A stretch of DNA of 64,000 bases from a virus, in the IMG/VR virus record IMGVR_UViG_3300050821_018287, positions 28,258-92,257 of that record; one strand, given 5' to 3'. Under the pieces are notes generated by a model, which saw only the letters and a program-made list of their open reading frames with translations, had not been told where the DNA came from and did no database searches. Position numbers and translations under genes: made by a program. Below, piece by piece: positions 15,810 to 24,232 of the stretch (positions are counted from its first letter, which is position 1; the number at the start of each line of letters is the position of its first letter).

Positions 15810-18131
15810 TCAGGGTTGGCAGTTGGAGCGGCGGACAGCATTACACCGCTGGAGCAGCGGATTCAAAGGCTGAAGGACGACGTTGGTTACGCCGCTCCAC
15901 GGTAGGGAATTGGACGCCTGGCTCGGGAGGAACGGGTCCAAGCCCGTAGCCACGACGAGCCCGCCGCGCTGCGCGGATTGCGCCTGGGCCACTTGTCCCG
16001 GGGAGAGCGACGGCTGAGGAACGTTGTAGACGCCCGCCACTAGCGCCGGGTACGCCTGGGCTTGAAGCTCGATGGCTGCGGTCTGGAGGAATGTGTCGGA
16101 GCCGTTGGTGCCGATGGTGAGGGTACCGGAAGTTGTCGAGGCGACGGTTGAGTGCGCCGTCCCGAAGGAGTTGCCGTTGCCGACGTCCTGAGAGGTGACG
16201 TCGAAGGTGGTGGTGGAGAGCGTCGTCCCCGGGAGGCCCACACCGGTATTACCGTCCACGAAGGCTGCGATGACCCAGGAGCCGGCCTGGACGCTGAGCG
16301 CAGTCGAGTCCACCGGAAGCGCCGCCCCGGACACCCAACTGCGCCCGCCCTTCGCGCCGACGGTCTGGCTCGCGTTCGCGAAGGAGTAGATGCTGAACTC
16401 CCCGGAGAGCAGGACGGTGGCGGAGTTGGTGGCGGTGATGGTGTCGTTGATGAGGGTGCTGGCGGAGTACGCGGTCCAGACGGCCGCGCCCGCGGCGTTG
16501 GGAGACTCGATGTTCTCCACCTGCTTCGTCCAGGTCAGGCCCGCCGCGTCGGAGATGGTGACGGGGTAGACCGTCGTCCCAGCGGCGGCGAAAGTGACCG
16601 CCACCACCAATACTCGTCCCGCGCCTCCCGTCGAGAAGGCGGCGGAAGTGAGCGTCCGGGTGTTGACCCGGTTGAGCGTTGCGTTGACGGGAAAACCGGT
16701 ATCAAGCGTCGGTGAGGGCGCAGTGCCCGAGGAGACGGGCCCACCCACGATGAACGGCCCCATCCCCGCATTCGCCGTCACCGTCCCCGTCACCGAAGCC
16801 GTTCCGCCGTCGAGCGTCACCGCGTGTGGCTGGACGGGGATGGCCTGGGAGATGTGGTCAACATCCGTGGCCACGCGCCCGTCGAGCCCTTTTGGGAGCT
16901 TCGTGGAAGCGGAGAGCGCGGCGAGCTGATTCTGGACCGCGGCGAGCTGCGCCTGAAGCTGCGCCAGGCTCACCCCCGCGTCGAAGTCCTGCGTGGCCTG
17001 GACCGCGGGGAAGGAGTCTGACGACACGGTGACGCGCGGCACTCCCGCTCCGCTCGCTCCCGTCCCAGTAACCACAGGGTTTCCCCCGAATTGAGTGACG
17101 TTGGTGCTGGCGTTGGCGGGCGGTGACGTCGTGACGGTCCCGGAGACCGGGACGGGCTGCCCGCCGGAAACCCCCTGAATCGTCTCCACAGTCGTGGACG
17201 GGCTCCCAGCCGTGCCTTGGACCGCGGTCTGGTTGGCGGCGGTGGCCGCGCCGGTGGGCAGAGGAAGGGAGGACGCGGAGATTGGCTGAGTCGTCGTCCC
17301 CGTCGGGTCCACACGTACTGGGTGCGCCGCCGTCCCAAGCACATTCGTCCCGTCGGTCACCTCGACCGGCCAGGAGTTGGCCGCGGTGTTGGGGGTGCCT
17401 TGGTTCGCCGTTACCGTCCCACTCACTGGCTGAGTCCCGGGGAAGTTGGACACCGAGACGGATCCGAGCGCATTCGAGCCGGCTGGGAGGGGTGAGTTGG
17501 GGCTGAGACCCACGACGAGCGCCGGATCCGCGGCTGCCGCGGCCGTGCTCGCCGCCTTCACTGCCACCGGCCCGTTGGTCCCGTCGGTGAGTTTCTGGGG
17601 CCAGGCATTCGCGAGGGTGTTGGGGGAGCCCTGGTTGTCCGTCACGGTCCAGGAGCCACTCTGGGAGACGCTCCAGGGCGGAGTGCCCTGCTGGACTGTC
17701 CACGTCCCGGATTGCGTCACACTCCAGGCGCCTCCGCCCTGAAGGACGGTGAGCCGGCCGGAGGCGTCGATGGAGAGCTGATTCGTGCCGCCGGAGTCGA
17801 GGAGCTTGACGCTCCAGGTGCCCGACTGGAGTGACGCCACCGGGAGCGGGTTGGCAGCGGACACCCCCACGAGGTTCCCGCCGGAATTGAAGCCGGTGTA
17901 GTTGGCGTCAGCCGGCACTGCCGCGCCCGTTGCGCTGGAGGCGTTGTCTCCGCCACCCCCTCCACCGCCCGCGCTCGTCTTCAGCGTACCGTCCGCGGCG
18001 ACCGAGGCGCACTGCGGGGGGCTCGCCGTCGCGTCGCAGATCTTCGTGAGCTGGATCTGCGGTTGCTGCGCGAGCGCGGCCAGGCCCAGGAGCAGACTAA
18101 GGGCGGCGAGACGTGAGGCGCAGCTCATCAT
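15810..18131 (-). CDS. Large repeat-bearing fibre/adhesin-like protein with signal peptide
   Basis: 773 residues from ATG 18131, chosen because it opens a Sec signal peptide (SRLAALSLLLGLAALAQQ). The first half is made of diverged repeats such as QSGTWTVQQG, SQSGSWTVTDNQGSPNT, VSGTVTANQGTPNTAANSWP and VTDGTNVLG, a pattern typical of fibrous phage or surface proteins. Around residue 420 lies a helix LAQLQAQLAAVQNQLAALSA, probably trimeric coiled coil, then a beta-rich domain with VLVVAVTFAAAGTTVYPVTI. Probably forms an extended fibre. The signal peptide is unusual for a virion part. Confidence 0.65.
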   Translation of the reverse strand: MMSCASRLAALSLLLGLAALAQQPQIQLTKICDATASPPQCASVAADGTLKTSAGGGGGGGDNASSATGAAVPADANYTGFNSGGNLVGVSAANPLPVASLQSGTWSVKLLDSGGTNQLSIDASGRLTVLQGGGAWSVTQSGTWTVQQGTPPWSVSQSGSWTVTDNQGSPNTLANAWPQKLTDGTNGPVAVKAASTAAAAADPALVVGLSPNSPLPAGSNALGSVSVSNFPGTQPVSGTVTANQGTPNTAANSWPVEVTDGTNVLGTAAHPVRVDPTGTTTQPISASSLPLPTGAATAANQTAVQGTAGSPSTTVETIQGVSGGQPVPVSGTVTTSPPANASTNVTQFGGNPVVTGTGASGAGVPRVTVSSDSFPAVQATQDFDAGVSLAQLQAQLAAVQNQLAALSASTKLPKGLDGRVATDVDHISQAIPVQPHAVTLDGGTASVTGTVTANAGMGPFIVGGPVSSGTAPSPTLDTGFPVNATLNRVNTRTLTSAAFSTGGAGRVLVVAVTFAAAGTTVYPVTISDAAGLTWTKQVENIESPNAAGAAVWTAYSASTLINDTITATNSATVLLSGEFSIYSFANASQTVGAKGGRSWVSGAALPVDSTALSVQAGSWVIAAFVDGNTGVGLPGTTLSTTTFDVTSQDVGNGNSFGTAHSTVASTTSGTLTIGTNGSDTFLQTAAIELQAQAYPALVAGVYNVPQPSLSPGQVAQAQSAQRGGLVVATGLDPFLPSQASNSLPWSGVTNVVLQPLNPLLQRCNAVRRSNCQP

Positions 18132-18345
18132 CCCGACTTTCGTACCACGTCTGGAGAGCGTGCGCACGACGGTCCAACGGTACAACCTGCGTCTGTAGGA
18201 GATCCACATCCACCCTCAGCCGAGCATTCTCATCCCGCTTCGACTGGATCTCCTCTTGACGCGCTGCGTCCCGCCCGAGGATGAAGCCGCCAAAGCCCGC
18301 GGCGCCGGCCAACGCGAAGGCCACCAGCACCCCCCAGCCATTCAT
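18097..18345 (-). CDS. Small membrane-anchored coiled-coil protein, i-spanin-like layout
   Basis: 82 residues. Residues 5-24 are a membrane helix (GVLVAFALAGAAGFGGFILG), followed by a charged coiled coil (AARQEEIQSKRDENARLRVD). This N-in/C-out layout matches Rz-type inner-membrane spanins, but no lysin or o-spanin is adjacent, so the assignment is weak. ATG overlaps the portal stop (ATGA). Confidence 0.55.
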   Translation of the reverse strand: MNGWGVLVAFALAGAAGFGGFILGRDAARQEEIQSKRDENARLRVDVDLLQTQVVPLDRRAHALQTWYESRDDELRLTSRRP

Positions 18346-20069
18346 TTCCAGTCCTTGTCCGAGATGGGTTTGTCGAAGGACATCCCGCCTCCGCCGCCCT
18401 TCCCACCACCTCCGCCGCCACCCTTGCCCCCGCCACCCATCATCAGCGCGTCCATCTCCTCCTGGCGCTCTTTCGTCTCCTTCTTGATCCGCTCCAGGAG
18501 GCTCGACACATCCTCCACCCGGAAGAAGGGCGCGACAAACTTCGAGGCGTGCTCGTCGTCGATGAGTGCGCCGGCCTTGGCCTGGACCGCGGCGGTGACG
18601 GACTGAACCACGTCGGAGATGACCGGCTCGAAGTAGGGGGGCCACTGGAGCTTCAGCTCGGCGTCGAGCGCGTTCGGCCCCATCACCAGCTCCTCCATCG
18701 TCGTCTTGTCCCCCTTCTTCACCGCCTTCTTCGGGAGGAGGAGGCCCTTGGACACGGAAGTCTCGTTGCCCTCCTCGTCCGTCTCCGTCTCCGGCTGGGC
18801 CAGCTTCGCCGCAGCTTTCAACATCATCCGCAGGAGCGGCTTGACGCCCTTCTCGCCGTACTGCTCACGGAGGATGTCCGCCTTCGCCAGCATCGAGCTG
18901 AACACGCGGTCAATCTCCGTCGCGGTCCGGTTCGCCATCTGCGGGTGTTCCAGGACGCACTGTGCCACTTCGAGCGCGAAGGCGCGGAGCTTGTCCACCA
19001 TCTCCAGCGCCGCCTTCGAGCCCGAGCCGGTCATCTCCATGTACCCGGCCGAGCCGCCCACCGGCACCTTCAGGGTCCAAGAGCTGCCCTTCTTCACCTC
19101 GGGGAGATCCGCGTTGGTCTCCACCATCAGCGTCGGATCGCAGTTGGCCAGGGTGCCCTTGTGCGCCTGGGCGATGAGCTGATCCATCCCCTCCATGATC
19201 TCGAAGATGCCCTGGCAGTCGGGATCCCCGTCCACGTCATCCACCACCGGGAGATTCTGGACCCACACCACGGGGCAGAAGCCCAGCCCGTGCGTCACCG
19301 CGTCCTCCACCTCCCAGTGGGGCTCCTCCTCGGTGACGATGGCGGGCTTGAAGAGGATGTCCTGCTGGTCGGTGATGATCCGCCGGTACCAGAATTTCAC
19401 CTCAACGTAGAGCCCGGTCTTCGGGTCCTTGATCTCCCTGGGGTACTGGTAGCGCTTCTCGATGCCCTTGAGGGTGAGAGTCGTCCGGTCCGCCCACTCC
19501 GCGTGGGTCCAGCGCGCGTCGTGGATCTCGATGAGGGGCTTGCCGTCGATGAACTTGAAGCCAATGGCCACTGTCCCCTGGCCGCCGCCGAAAGCCCGCG
19601 CCTGGATCATCGCCGCCCAGAGCCGCGCCGCCTCCGCGAGCGCGCGCACGTACTCCTCCGTCTCGGGATCTCCCTCCACGCGGATTTGGGGGTGGTGGCG
19701 CTCGGAGAAGAGGAGGCCCGTGAAGCGGTCCACGATGACCTTGCACAGGTTGTACGGGGCGCTCGGCCGCCGAAACTTCAGAGGCATCGTCTGGGCCCCG
19801 GCGTCTACGAAGCCGGGTGGGATCTGCTGGCCGGTGGCGATGGCCTCGTGGTCCAGAGCGTCAGCGTGCTCCGAGCCGTCCCAGTTGAACTTGCAGGGCT
19901 CGTAGTGGGCGCACTTGTACCAGCTCCACAGCCAGTTCAAGAGCTGCTGGCGCGGCGTCATCCCGAGCCGGCGGATCTTCTCCATCGCGTCGTCAGGGAT
20001 GATCTGCCCGCCGGTGCCGGCGATGACGGAGCGGCCTGCGTCGGCCTCGACGACGGTAGCGCTGGACAT
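18342..20069 (-). CDS. Portal protein
   Basis: 575 residues, normal for a portal. N-terminal region with RRPSAPYNLCKVIVDRFTGL matches the portal opening where bound DNA-facing helices begin; the centre has HDARWTHAEWADRTTLTLKG and VVWVQNLPVVDDVDGDPDCQ, typical of SPP1 gp6-like portals; a long helix LADKAFALEV-like stretch follows (MVDKLRAFALEVAQCVLEHP). The last 60 residues are Gly/Lys low complexity (GGGGKGGGGGGGKGGGGG) and probably disordered. It lies between terminase and head morphogenesis, as expected. Confidence 0.8.
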   Translation of the reverse strand: MSSATVVEADAGRSVIAGTGGQIIPDDAMEKIRRLGMTPRQQLLNWLWSWYKCAHYEPCKFNWDGSEHADALDHEAIATGQQIPPGFVDAGAQTMPLKFRRPSAPYNLCKVIVDRFTGLLFSERHHPQIRVEGDPETEEYVRALAEAARLWAAMIQARAFGGGQGTVAIGFKFIDGKPLIEIHDARWTHAEWADRTTLTLKGIEKRYQYPREIKDPKTGLYVEVKFWYRRIITDQQDILFKPAIVTEEEPHWEVEDAVTHGLGFCPVVWVQNLPVVDDVDGDPDCQGIFEIMEGMDQLIAQAHKGTLANCDPTLMVETNADLPEVKKGSSWTLKVPVGGSAGYMEMTGSGSKAALEMVDKLRAFALEVAQCVLEHPQMANRTATEIDRVFSSMLAKADILREQYGEKGVKPLLRMMLKAAAKLAQPETETDEEGNETSVSKGLLLPKKAVKKGDKTTMEELVMGPNALDAELKLQWPPYFEPVISDVVQSVTAAVQAKAGALIDDEHASKFVAPFFRVEDVSSLLERIKKETKERQEEMDALMMGGGGKGGGGGGGKGGGGGMSFDKPISDKDWK

Positions 20070-20072
20070 TGG

Positions 20073-20396
20073 CTAGTGGCTCTCGCCCGAGGTGCTGGTG
20101 GAGATGATGTAGGTGCCGCCCGGCGCGAGGAACGGATTGGGCGCAGTGGCCGGCCCCGGAGGCACGATGCCGATCGGCGCGGCCCCCGGCAGCGCCGGCC
20201 CTGGGACGAAGCCGGGGATGCCCCACGGGATCGGCGCAGCACCAACCCCGCCAATCATCCAGTTGGCCGGGACATCCCCGATGAGAGCCGAGCGCGCGAG
20301 ATCCGCCTTCAGCTCGGAAAGCTCCTCGCGCAGAGCTTTCACCTTCTTCTTCAGGGTGCGGTAGCGCTTGACCAACTTTCGGAGGAGCGGGATCAC
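20073..20396 (-). CDS. Coiled-coil, Pro/Gly-rich small protein
   Basis: 107 residues. Residues 1-40 are a basic coiled coil (LRKLVKRYRTLKKKVKALRE), the rest is Pro/Gly/Ala-rich and probably extended (GPALPGAAPIGIVPPGPATA). Just upstream of the portal. Function unknown. Confidence 0.6.
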   Translation of the reverse strand: MIPLLRKLVKRYRTLKKKVKALREELSELKADLARSALIGDVPANWMIGGVGAAPIPWGIPGFVPGPALPGAAPIGIVPPGPATAPNPFLAPGGTYIISTSTSGESH

Positions 20397-20725
20397 GGCT
20401 CCAGCTTACCCCGCGGCGCGTCCGAAAACATCGCCGACGCTTCCGGCCGGCGCAAGCCCGGGAAGACGCGGGGCACGTACACCTCGCTCCCGCTCAACGT
20501 CTGGCCCGGGTTGAACTGCGTCTTCGTTTGCATCCGCAGGTTCAGCTTCCCGTGGAACAGGATGCGCAGCCGGTCCAGGAAGGACACCCTCACCTCGACT
20601 CGGGTGTGGATGGCGTTCGTCCACAGGACACCCCCGAGCGCCTCCGCGGCCAGCGACGCGCGGTTGTGCGGGGTGTCCGCCACCCCCGACAACCCACCGG
20701 CTTCCTCTTTCGGGAGAGCATTCAC
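20393..20725 (-). CDS. Unknown protein of packaging region
   Basis: 110 residues from GTG 20725-20723 (GTGA overlap with upstream stop). Contains ASLAAEALGGVLWTNAIHTR and VRVSFLDRLRILFHGKLNLR, a hydrophobic-basic alternation suggesting a membrane-proximal or beta region. A longer frame back to 21085 is rejected because it overlaps two better genes. Function unknown. Confidence 0.55.
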   Translation of the reverse strand: MNALPKEEAGGLSGVADTPHNRASLAAEALGGVLWTNAIHTRVEVRVSFLDRLRILFHGKLNLRMQTKTQFNPGQTLSGSEVYVPRVFPGLRRPEASAMFSDAPRGKLEP

Positions 20726-20907
20726 CGATCCTTCTCCACTACGTCCTGAAGATGAGGATCCCCCATCGAGCCCTGGACGAGAGGCCCGTTGATCTTCCCC
20801 AGGACTTTGACGATCGTGTCCAGCACCCATTCCGTAAGGCGACCAATACGCGTGTCTACCCGGACCTCGATGAACCAGCTCGCCACCGGCACCCGGACGA
20901 CCCTCAC
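20722..20907 (-). CDS. Small unknown protein
   Basis: 61 residues from GTG 20907-20905, coupled to both neighbours. Beta-like start (RVVRVPVASWFIEVRVD) then a helix (LTEWVLDTIVKVLGKI). Function unknown. Confidence 0.5.
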   Translation of the reverse strand: MRVVRVPVASWFIEVRVDTRIGRLTEWVLDTIVKVLGKINGPLVQGSMGDPHLQDVVEKDR

Positions 20908-21557
20908 GGCTGCCTCTTGTAGAAGGAGTCCCGCCAAGCCTCCGCGGCCTTCTTCCACGTCGGGTCCGCGTTGTCCCAGCTTCCCCCGTGAGCGTTGGAG
21001 AGAAGCCCCCAAGCCACGTCCAGCGCGTGCTGATCCGGCGCGGGTGTCCGCGCCACCGCCCGGTCGCCAAGCCGATCCGCCTCAACGGCGAAACCGAGCG
21101 CCTTGCCGATGGCCTCGATGTTCCGGAGCGTCGTCGCCGTGTCCAGGCCCTTTCCCTTCGAGATGGCCACGGCGCCAGCGGCGAGGATGTCCTGGGCCGC
21201 CTTGAGCAGGCCCGCCGCCACCAGCTTCGCCAGGGCTGCCTGCTGCGTCTCCAGCCCCGCCAGCATCTTCGCCTGAAGCTCGGGGCTCAGCTCAGTCCCC
21301 GCTTGCGACGTCGGGCTCGGCTGGGCGGGGTGGACTGGGCTCACCTCCGCCTCCGGGTGCTCCGGGCAGCTCTCCCCGGACGACAGCTTCCGGCCGCAGT
21401 GCTTGCAGTACCGCGCCGTCACCGCCTCCGGCCCCGTCGGCGTTCCCCCGTACAGGGACGTCGGATCCCCCGTCACCCGGCGGTCCGGCATGCTCGCCTC
21501 CACTTTCTTTCGCTTCGCGTCGTCCGCCAGCGCCCTCTCCAGCTCCGTGCCTTCCAT
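20904..21557 (-). CDS. Zinc-finger, helical packaging-region protein
   Basis: 217 residues. ATG 21557-21555 has a strong GGAGGAG site. After a charged helix (ELERALADDAKRKKVEASMP) there is a zinc knuckle RYCKHCGRKLSSGESC (about residue 50), then a long Ala-rich helical region (LAKLVAAGLLKAAQDILAAG) and a C-terminal helix. Possibly a DNA-binding packaging helper. Its first 266 bases overlap another open frame (21292-21717). Confidence 0.6.
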   Translation of the reverse strand: MEGTELERALADDAKRKKVEASMPDRRVTGDPTSLYGGTPTGPEAVTARYCKHCGRKLSSGESCPEHPEAEVSPVHPAQPSPTSQAGTELSPELQAKMLAGLETQQAALAKLVAAGLLKAAQDILAAGAVAISKGKGLDTATTLRNIEAIGKALGFAVEADRLGDRAVARTPAPDQHALDVAWGLLSNAHGGSWDNADPTWKKAAEAWRDSFYKRQP

Positions 21558-21717
21558 TCGACTCCTCCGCTTTGGTGCAGGCCTCACACCAGAGAATGAA
21601 CGTCTCGTGCGCAGCTTCCTTCCTCCGGTACGCCTGGAGGGCATCGGGAAAGACCTCCTGCCCGCAGGCGGTGAAGCCGTTGGGAAGGATGATGTGACCG
21701 CTCGCGTCTTCGACCAC
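21292..21717 (-). CDS. Cys-containing protein, overlaps next gene
   Basis: From GTG 21717 the first 50 residues look genuine: MVEDASGHIILPNGFTACGQ, then AYRRKEAAHETFILWCEACT, with C...WCEAC as a likely zinc pair and good codon use. No stop occurs before 21292, so on paper the last 88 residues overlap the zinc-finger gene and become Gly/Arg-rich junk-like sequence. Either the two are joined by a frameshift, the overlap is real, or a stop was lost by mutation or sequencing error. Confidence 0.4.
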   Translation of the reverse strand: MVEDASGHIILPNGFTACGQEVFPDALQAYRRKEAAHETFILWCEACTKAEESNGRHGAGEGAGGRREAKESGGEHAGPPGDGGSDVPVRGNADGAGGGDGAVLQALRPEAVVRGELPGAPGGGGEPSPPRPAEPDVASGD

Positions 21718-21766
21718 CGTACACCCCCTGAAGGGAATACCCCTACCACCGAGCCGGCCTCCCGCG

Positions 21767-23287
21767 CTACCTCACCGTCAAGTTGCCGGGGAGCACCGAC
21801 ACCTTCTCCGCGCCCATTCGGATGCCCTCGCGCGCGAACCACGCCGCCATCATCCGGTCCGGCGTGTGGCCGTCGGGCTTGTAGAACAGCATGTCCTGGA
21901 TCCACACCGCCACTTCCTTCTCCACCTTCCCCTGCCCCAGCACGTTCGGCGGCGGGCACATGATGGGGCCGGTGGAGGGGATGGCCCATTTCCCCTGGCT
22001 CATCTCCGCGGCGATGGACTCGATGCCGAATTCCGGGTGCGCCTTGTTCCGGCCGGTGGTGTGGGCCCGGAGCGGAAGCGCGGCCTGGTTGCGGGTGAAC
22101 TGGAGGATGAAGTCCTGGGCGGCGTTGTTCTCCACGACGACGAAGGAGAAGAAGCGCCGGTTGACGTCGATGATGCGATCCACAATCTCCGGCCCGGTCC
22201 ACTTCCCCGCGAGGATCTCCAGCGGCACCCGCGTCTGGTCCGGCAAGAGGAGGAGCGTGAAGAACACGGTCCAGTCCGCCGCCGCGTGCTGCTGAACCGC
22301 GAGGTCCACCCCCGTGTACGTCTTACACCCGGGGGGCATCGTCTGGAGCCCGTAGCACTGGAGCCCATTCCACAGGGCGAAATTCTTGAACTTCACGGGC
22401 GCGTCCGCCCCCGCGGCGATGCACCGGTCAATCCACTCACGCTTGAAGCGGGCCTCGGCGTCGTCCCGCGCCAGGCACAGAAACTGCCGCGCGAATTCGA
22501 TCGGCGGCATGATGGCCTTCTTCGCCGCAATCCGCTCCTCCGGCCAGGCCGCCTTCCACCGCGGCTTCCCCTCGTTGTCCACGACGGGGTACCGGAAGCT
22601 GGACCAGCCCGGCGACTTCGCCAGCCGGTGCATCAAGTCTTCCGGATGGAAGGCGGTGCCGACGAAGATGATTCGGGCGTCCTTCGTGAGCCGGCCTTCG
22701 AGGGTGGCGTGGAACCAGTCGTACAAGTCCTGCATCGCCGTGGCGGTCCGGCAATTCTCGAAGTCGAGGATGTCGTCGAGGATGAGCCTGTCAATACGGG
22801 CGCCGAGGATGGTGCCGTGGACGCCCACCGCCTGGACGCTGGGATCCTTCGAGCGGTTCCCCACCACGTAGAGCTGCTGGTTGGTCCAGGGCGTGGCCGG
22901 GCGCAGCTCCGGGAAAACCTCGTGCAGCTCCGGGCTCGTCTCGATGTACTGCCCCACCATCCTCACCAGCTTCTCCGACTGCTTGTAGGCGTTGGAGACG
23001 ATGGCGCAGCGCAACGTCGGGTCTTTCCCCAACTCGTGCAGCGTCCGGGCGATGGAGAGCTGAGTGGTCTTCCCGTGCTCGACCGCGCTCCAGAGGATGA
23101 GGCGGTTGTTCTTGTCCGCCAGCTCGTGCCACGCCTGGTGCACCGGGGCCTGACGCAAGGGTCGCCCCGTCTTCTCGTCGCGCATGACGGCGGTGACGAA
23201 GGAGTTGATGTCGGTCCGCGCGTGGCGGAAGACGAGCGCGCGCGGGCTTCGGTCCAGCGGTGTCGTGAGGAGCGGGGAGAAGCTCAT
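21767..23287 (-). CDS. terL: Terminase large subunit
   Basis: 506 residues. The N-terminal ATPase has Walker A SAVEHGKTT (67-75), an adenine-motif region before it (residues 45-60) and Walker B RLILDD (167-172), with coupling motif FVGTAFH (208-214). The C-terminal RNase H-like nuclease shows TGVDLA (Asp328) and VVVENN (Glu386), with a third acidic residue expected near 430-460. It cuts concatemers and drives DNA into the prohead. ATG 23287-23285 overlaps the upstream stop; the longer frame back to 23488 is a shadow. Confidence 0.9.
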   Translation of the reverse strand: MSFSPLLTTPLDRSPRALVFRHARTDINSFVTAVMRDEKTGRPLRQAPVHQAWHELADKNNRLILWSAVEHGKTTQLSIARTLHELGKDPTLRCAIVSNAYKQSEKLVRMVGQYIETSPELHEVFPELRPATPWTNQQLYVVGNRSKDPSVQAVGVHGTILGARIDRLILDDILDFENCRTATAMQDLYDWFHATLEGRLTKDARIIFVGTAFHPEDLMHRLAKSPGWSSFRYPVVDNEGKPRWKAAWPEERIAAKKAIMPPIEFARQFLCLARDDAEARFKREWIDRCIAAGADAPVKFKNFALWNGLQCYGLQTMPPGCKTYTGVDLAVQQHAAADWTVFFTLLLLPDQTRVPLEILAGKWTGPEIVDRIIDVNRRFFSFVVVENNAAQDFILQFTRNQAALPLRAHTTGRNKAHPEFGIESIAAEMSQGKWAIPSTGPIMCPPPNVLGQGKVEKEVAVWIQDMLFYKPDGHTPDRMMAAWFAREGIRMGAEKVSVLPGNLTVR

Positions 23288-23568
23288 TCCAGCGAGCCCA
23301 CCGTGGGGAGCCGCGGGGAGCACGCCCAACGACGACACAGCGACAGCCTCCCCGCCAACGCGTGGGTGTGAGGGATGGCGCCGATGGGGTTGACGTCGGT
23401 GTGACGGGAGACGAGGTGGCGAAGGAGATCGTCCGCGTCCTCCCGCGTCATCTTCATCTCGTTCAGCTTCCCCTCGATCGGCTCCCACCCGCTCATCATC
23501 AGGAGCGCATCCAGCTCGTCGAGGAGCGGCGCCGCGAGGACAGGGTGAAAGCTCACGTCACCCCTCAC
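23284..23568 (-). CDS. Small protein upstream of terL
   Basis: 94 residues from GTG 23568, or 90 from GTG 23556, which is better placed after a GAGGGG site. Helical, with MTREDADDLLRHLVSRHTDV. Short genes immediately before TerL are often packaging cofactors, but no signature is seen. Confidence 0.5.
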   Translation of the reverse strand: MRGDVSFHPVLAAPLLDELDALLMMSGWEPIEGKLNEMKMTREDADDLLRHLVSRHTDVNPIGAIPHTHALAGRLSLCRRWACSPRLPTVGSLE

Positions 23569-24232
23569 AGAGCAAGTAGCGATCCGTCTCCGGACGATCC
23601 GCGAAGCCCGAGTCAGCGCGCTCCGCGCGGACGTGAACGTGAAGCTCCTCGCTCACCAAGCCCTTCCGATGCAGAGCCCAGATCGCCCCGCGTACCTCTT
23701 CGGCGGTGAACGTCCCGGCGTTGAGCGCCCGCTCCAACACCGCATTCGGCGCGCCCAACCGCGCCAAAGCCTCCAGCTCCAGAACGAGCGGGACGCTGGC
23801 GCCGGTGGAGCAGAAGACTTTGCCCATGACCTTCTCGAAACCCTTCGCTCGCTTCGCTACAGCCACTCCCGCCGCCGCCGCCTCGTCACAGCATACGCGG
23901 GCATTCTTCCCTGGATCGAACGGAGCCGCGGGCCGAACGAGCGGGTGGATTCCGGATACGAATCCCCAGCCGGTGCCGGTGGGGAGCTTCGTGTAGCCTG
24001 TCTGCTTACACCAATCGGGAACGTGGAACGTGGGTGCTGGAGCCTCACCGCGGGCGACCCGCCCCAGGTTCGCCTGGTAGACCGGAACGTCCCCCGAGCC
24101 CACTACCTTCCAGCCGGCCGCCTTCTCCAGCGCAGCTTTGAGTGTCCGGATCTTCGAAACCGTGAGGGGCCCAACCCTCAGTTCCAAGTCAGTGGACGGC
24201 CCCATTGCCGGTACTTTGAACTGGTACGCCAT
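23558..24232 (-). CDS. Unknown protein of packaging region
   Basis: 224 residues, starting inside the C-terminal part of the upstream gene (44-base overlap). N-terminal beta/alpha region (DLELRVGPLTVSKIRTLKAA), Cys at KNARVCCDEAA and KVFCSTG, a C-terminal helical region EEVRGAIWALHRKGLVSEEL resembling a winged-helix. Function unknown; possibly DNA binding. Confidence 0.6.
   Translation of the reverse strand: MAYQFKVPAMGPSTDLELRVGPLTVSKIRTLKAALEKAAGWKVVGSGDVPVYQANLGRVARGEAPAPTFHVPDWCKQTGYTKLPTGTGWGFVSGIHPLVRPAAPFDPGKNARVCCDEAAAAGVAVAKRAKGFEKVMGKVFCSTGASVPLVLELEALARLGAPNAVLERALNAGTFTAEEVRGAIWALHRKGLVSEELHVHVRAERADSGFADRPETDRYLLCEG

Noticed and set aside
18097-18345. Rz/Rz1 spanin pair with the following signal-peptide gene
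   Set aside because: The following gene lacks a lipobox and is a 773-residue repeat protein; only the inner-membrane layout is retained as a possibility.
18549-20792. 747-residue open frame on the plus strand
   Set aside because: Antisense to the portal gene; composition of a GC shadow.
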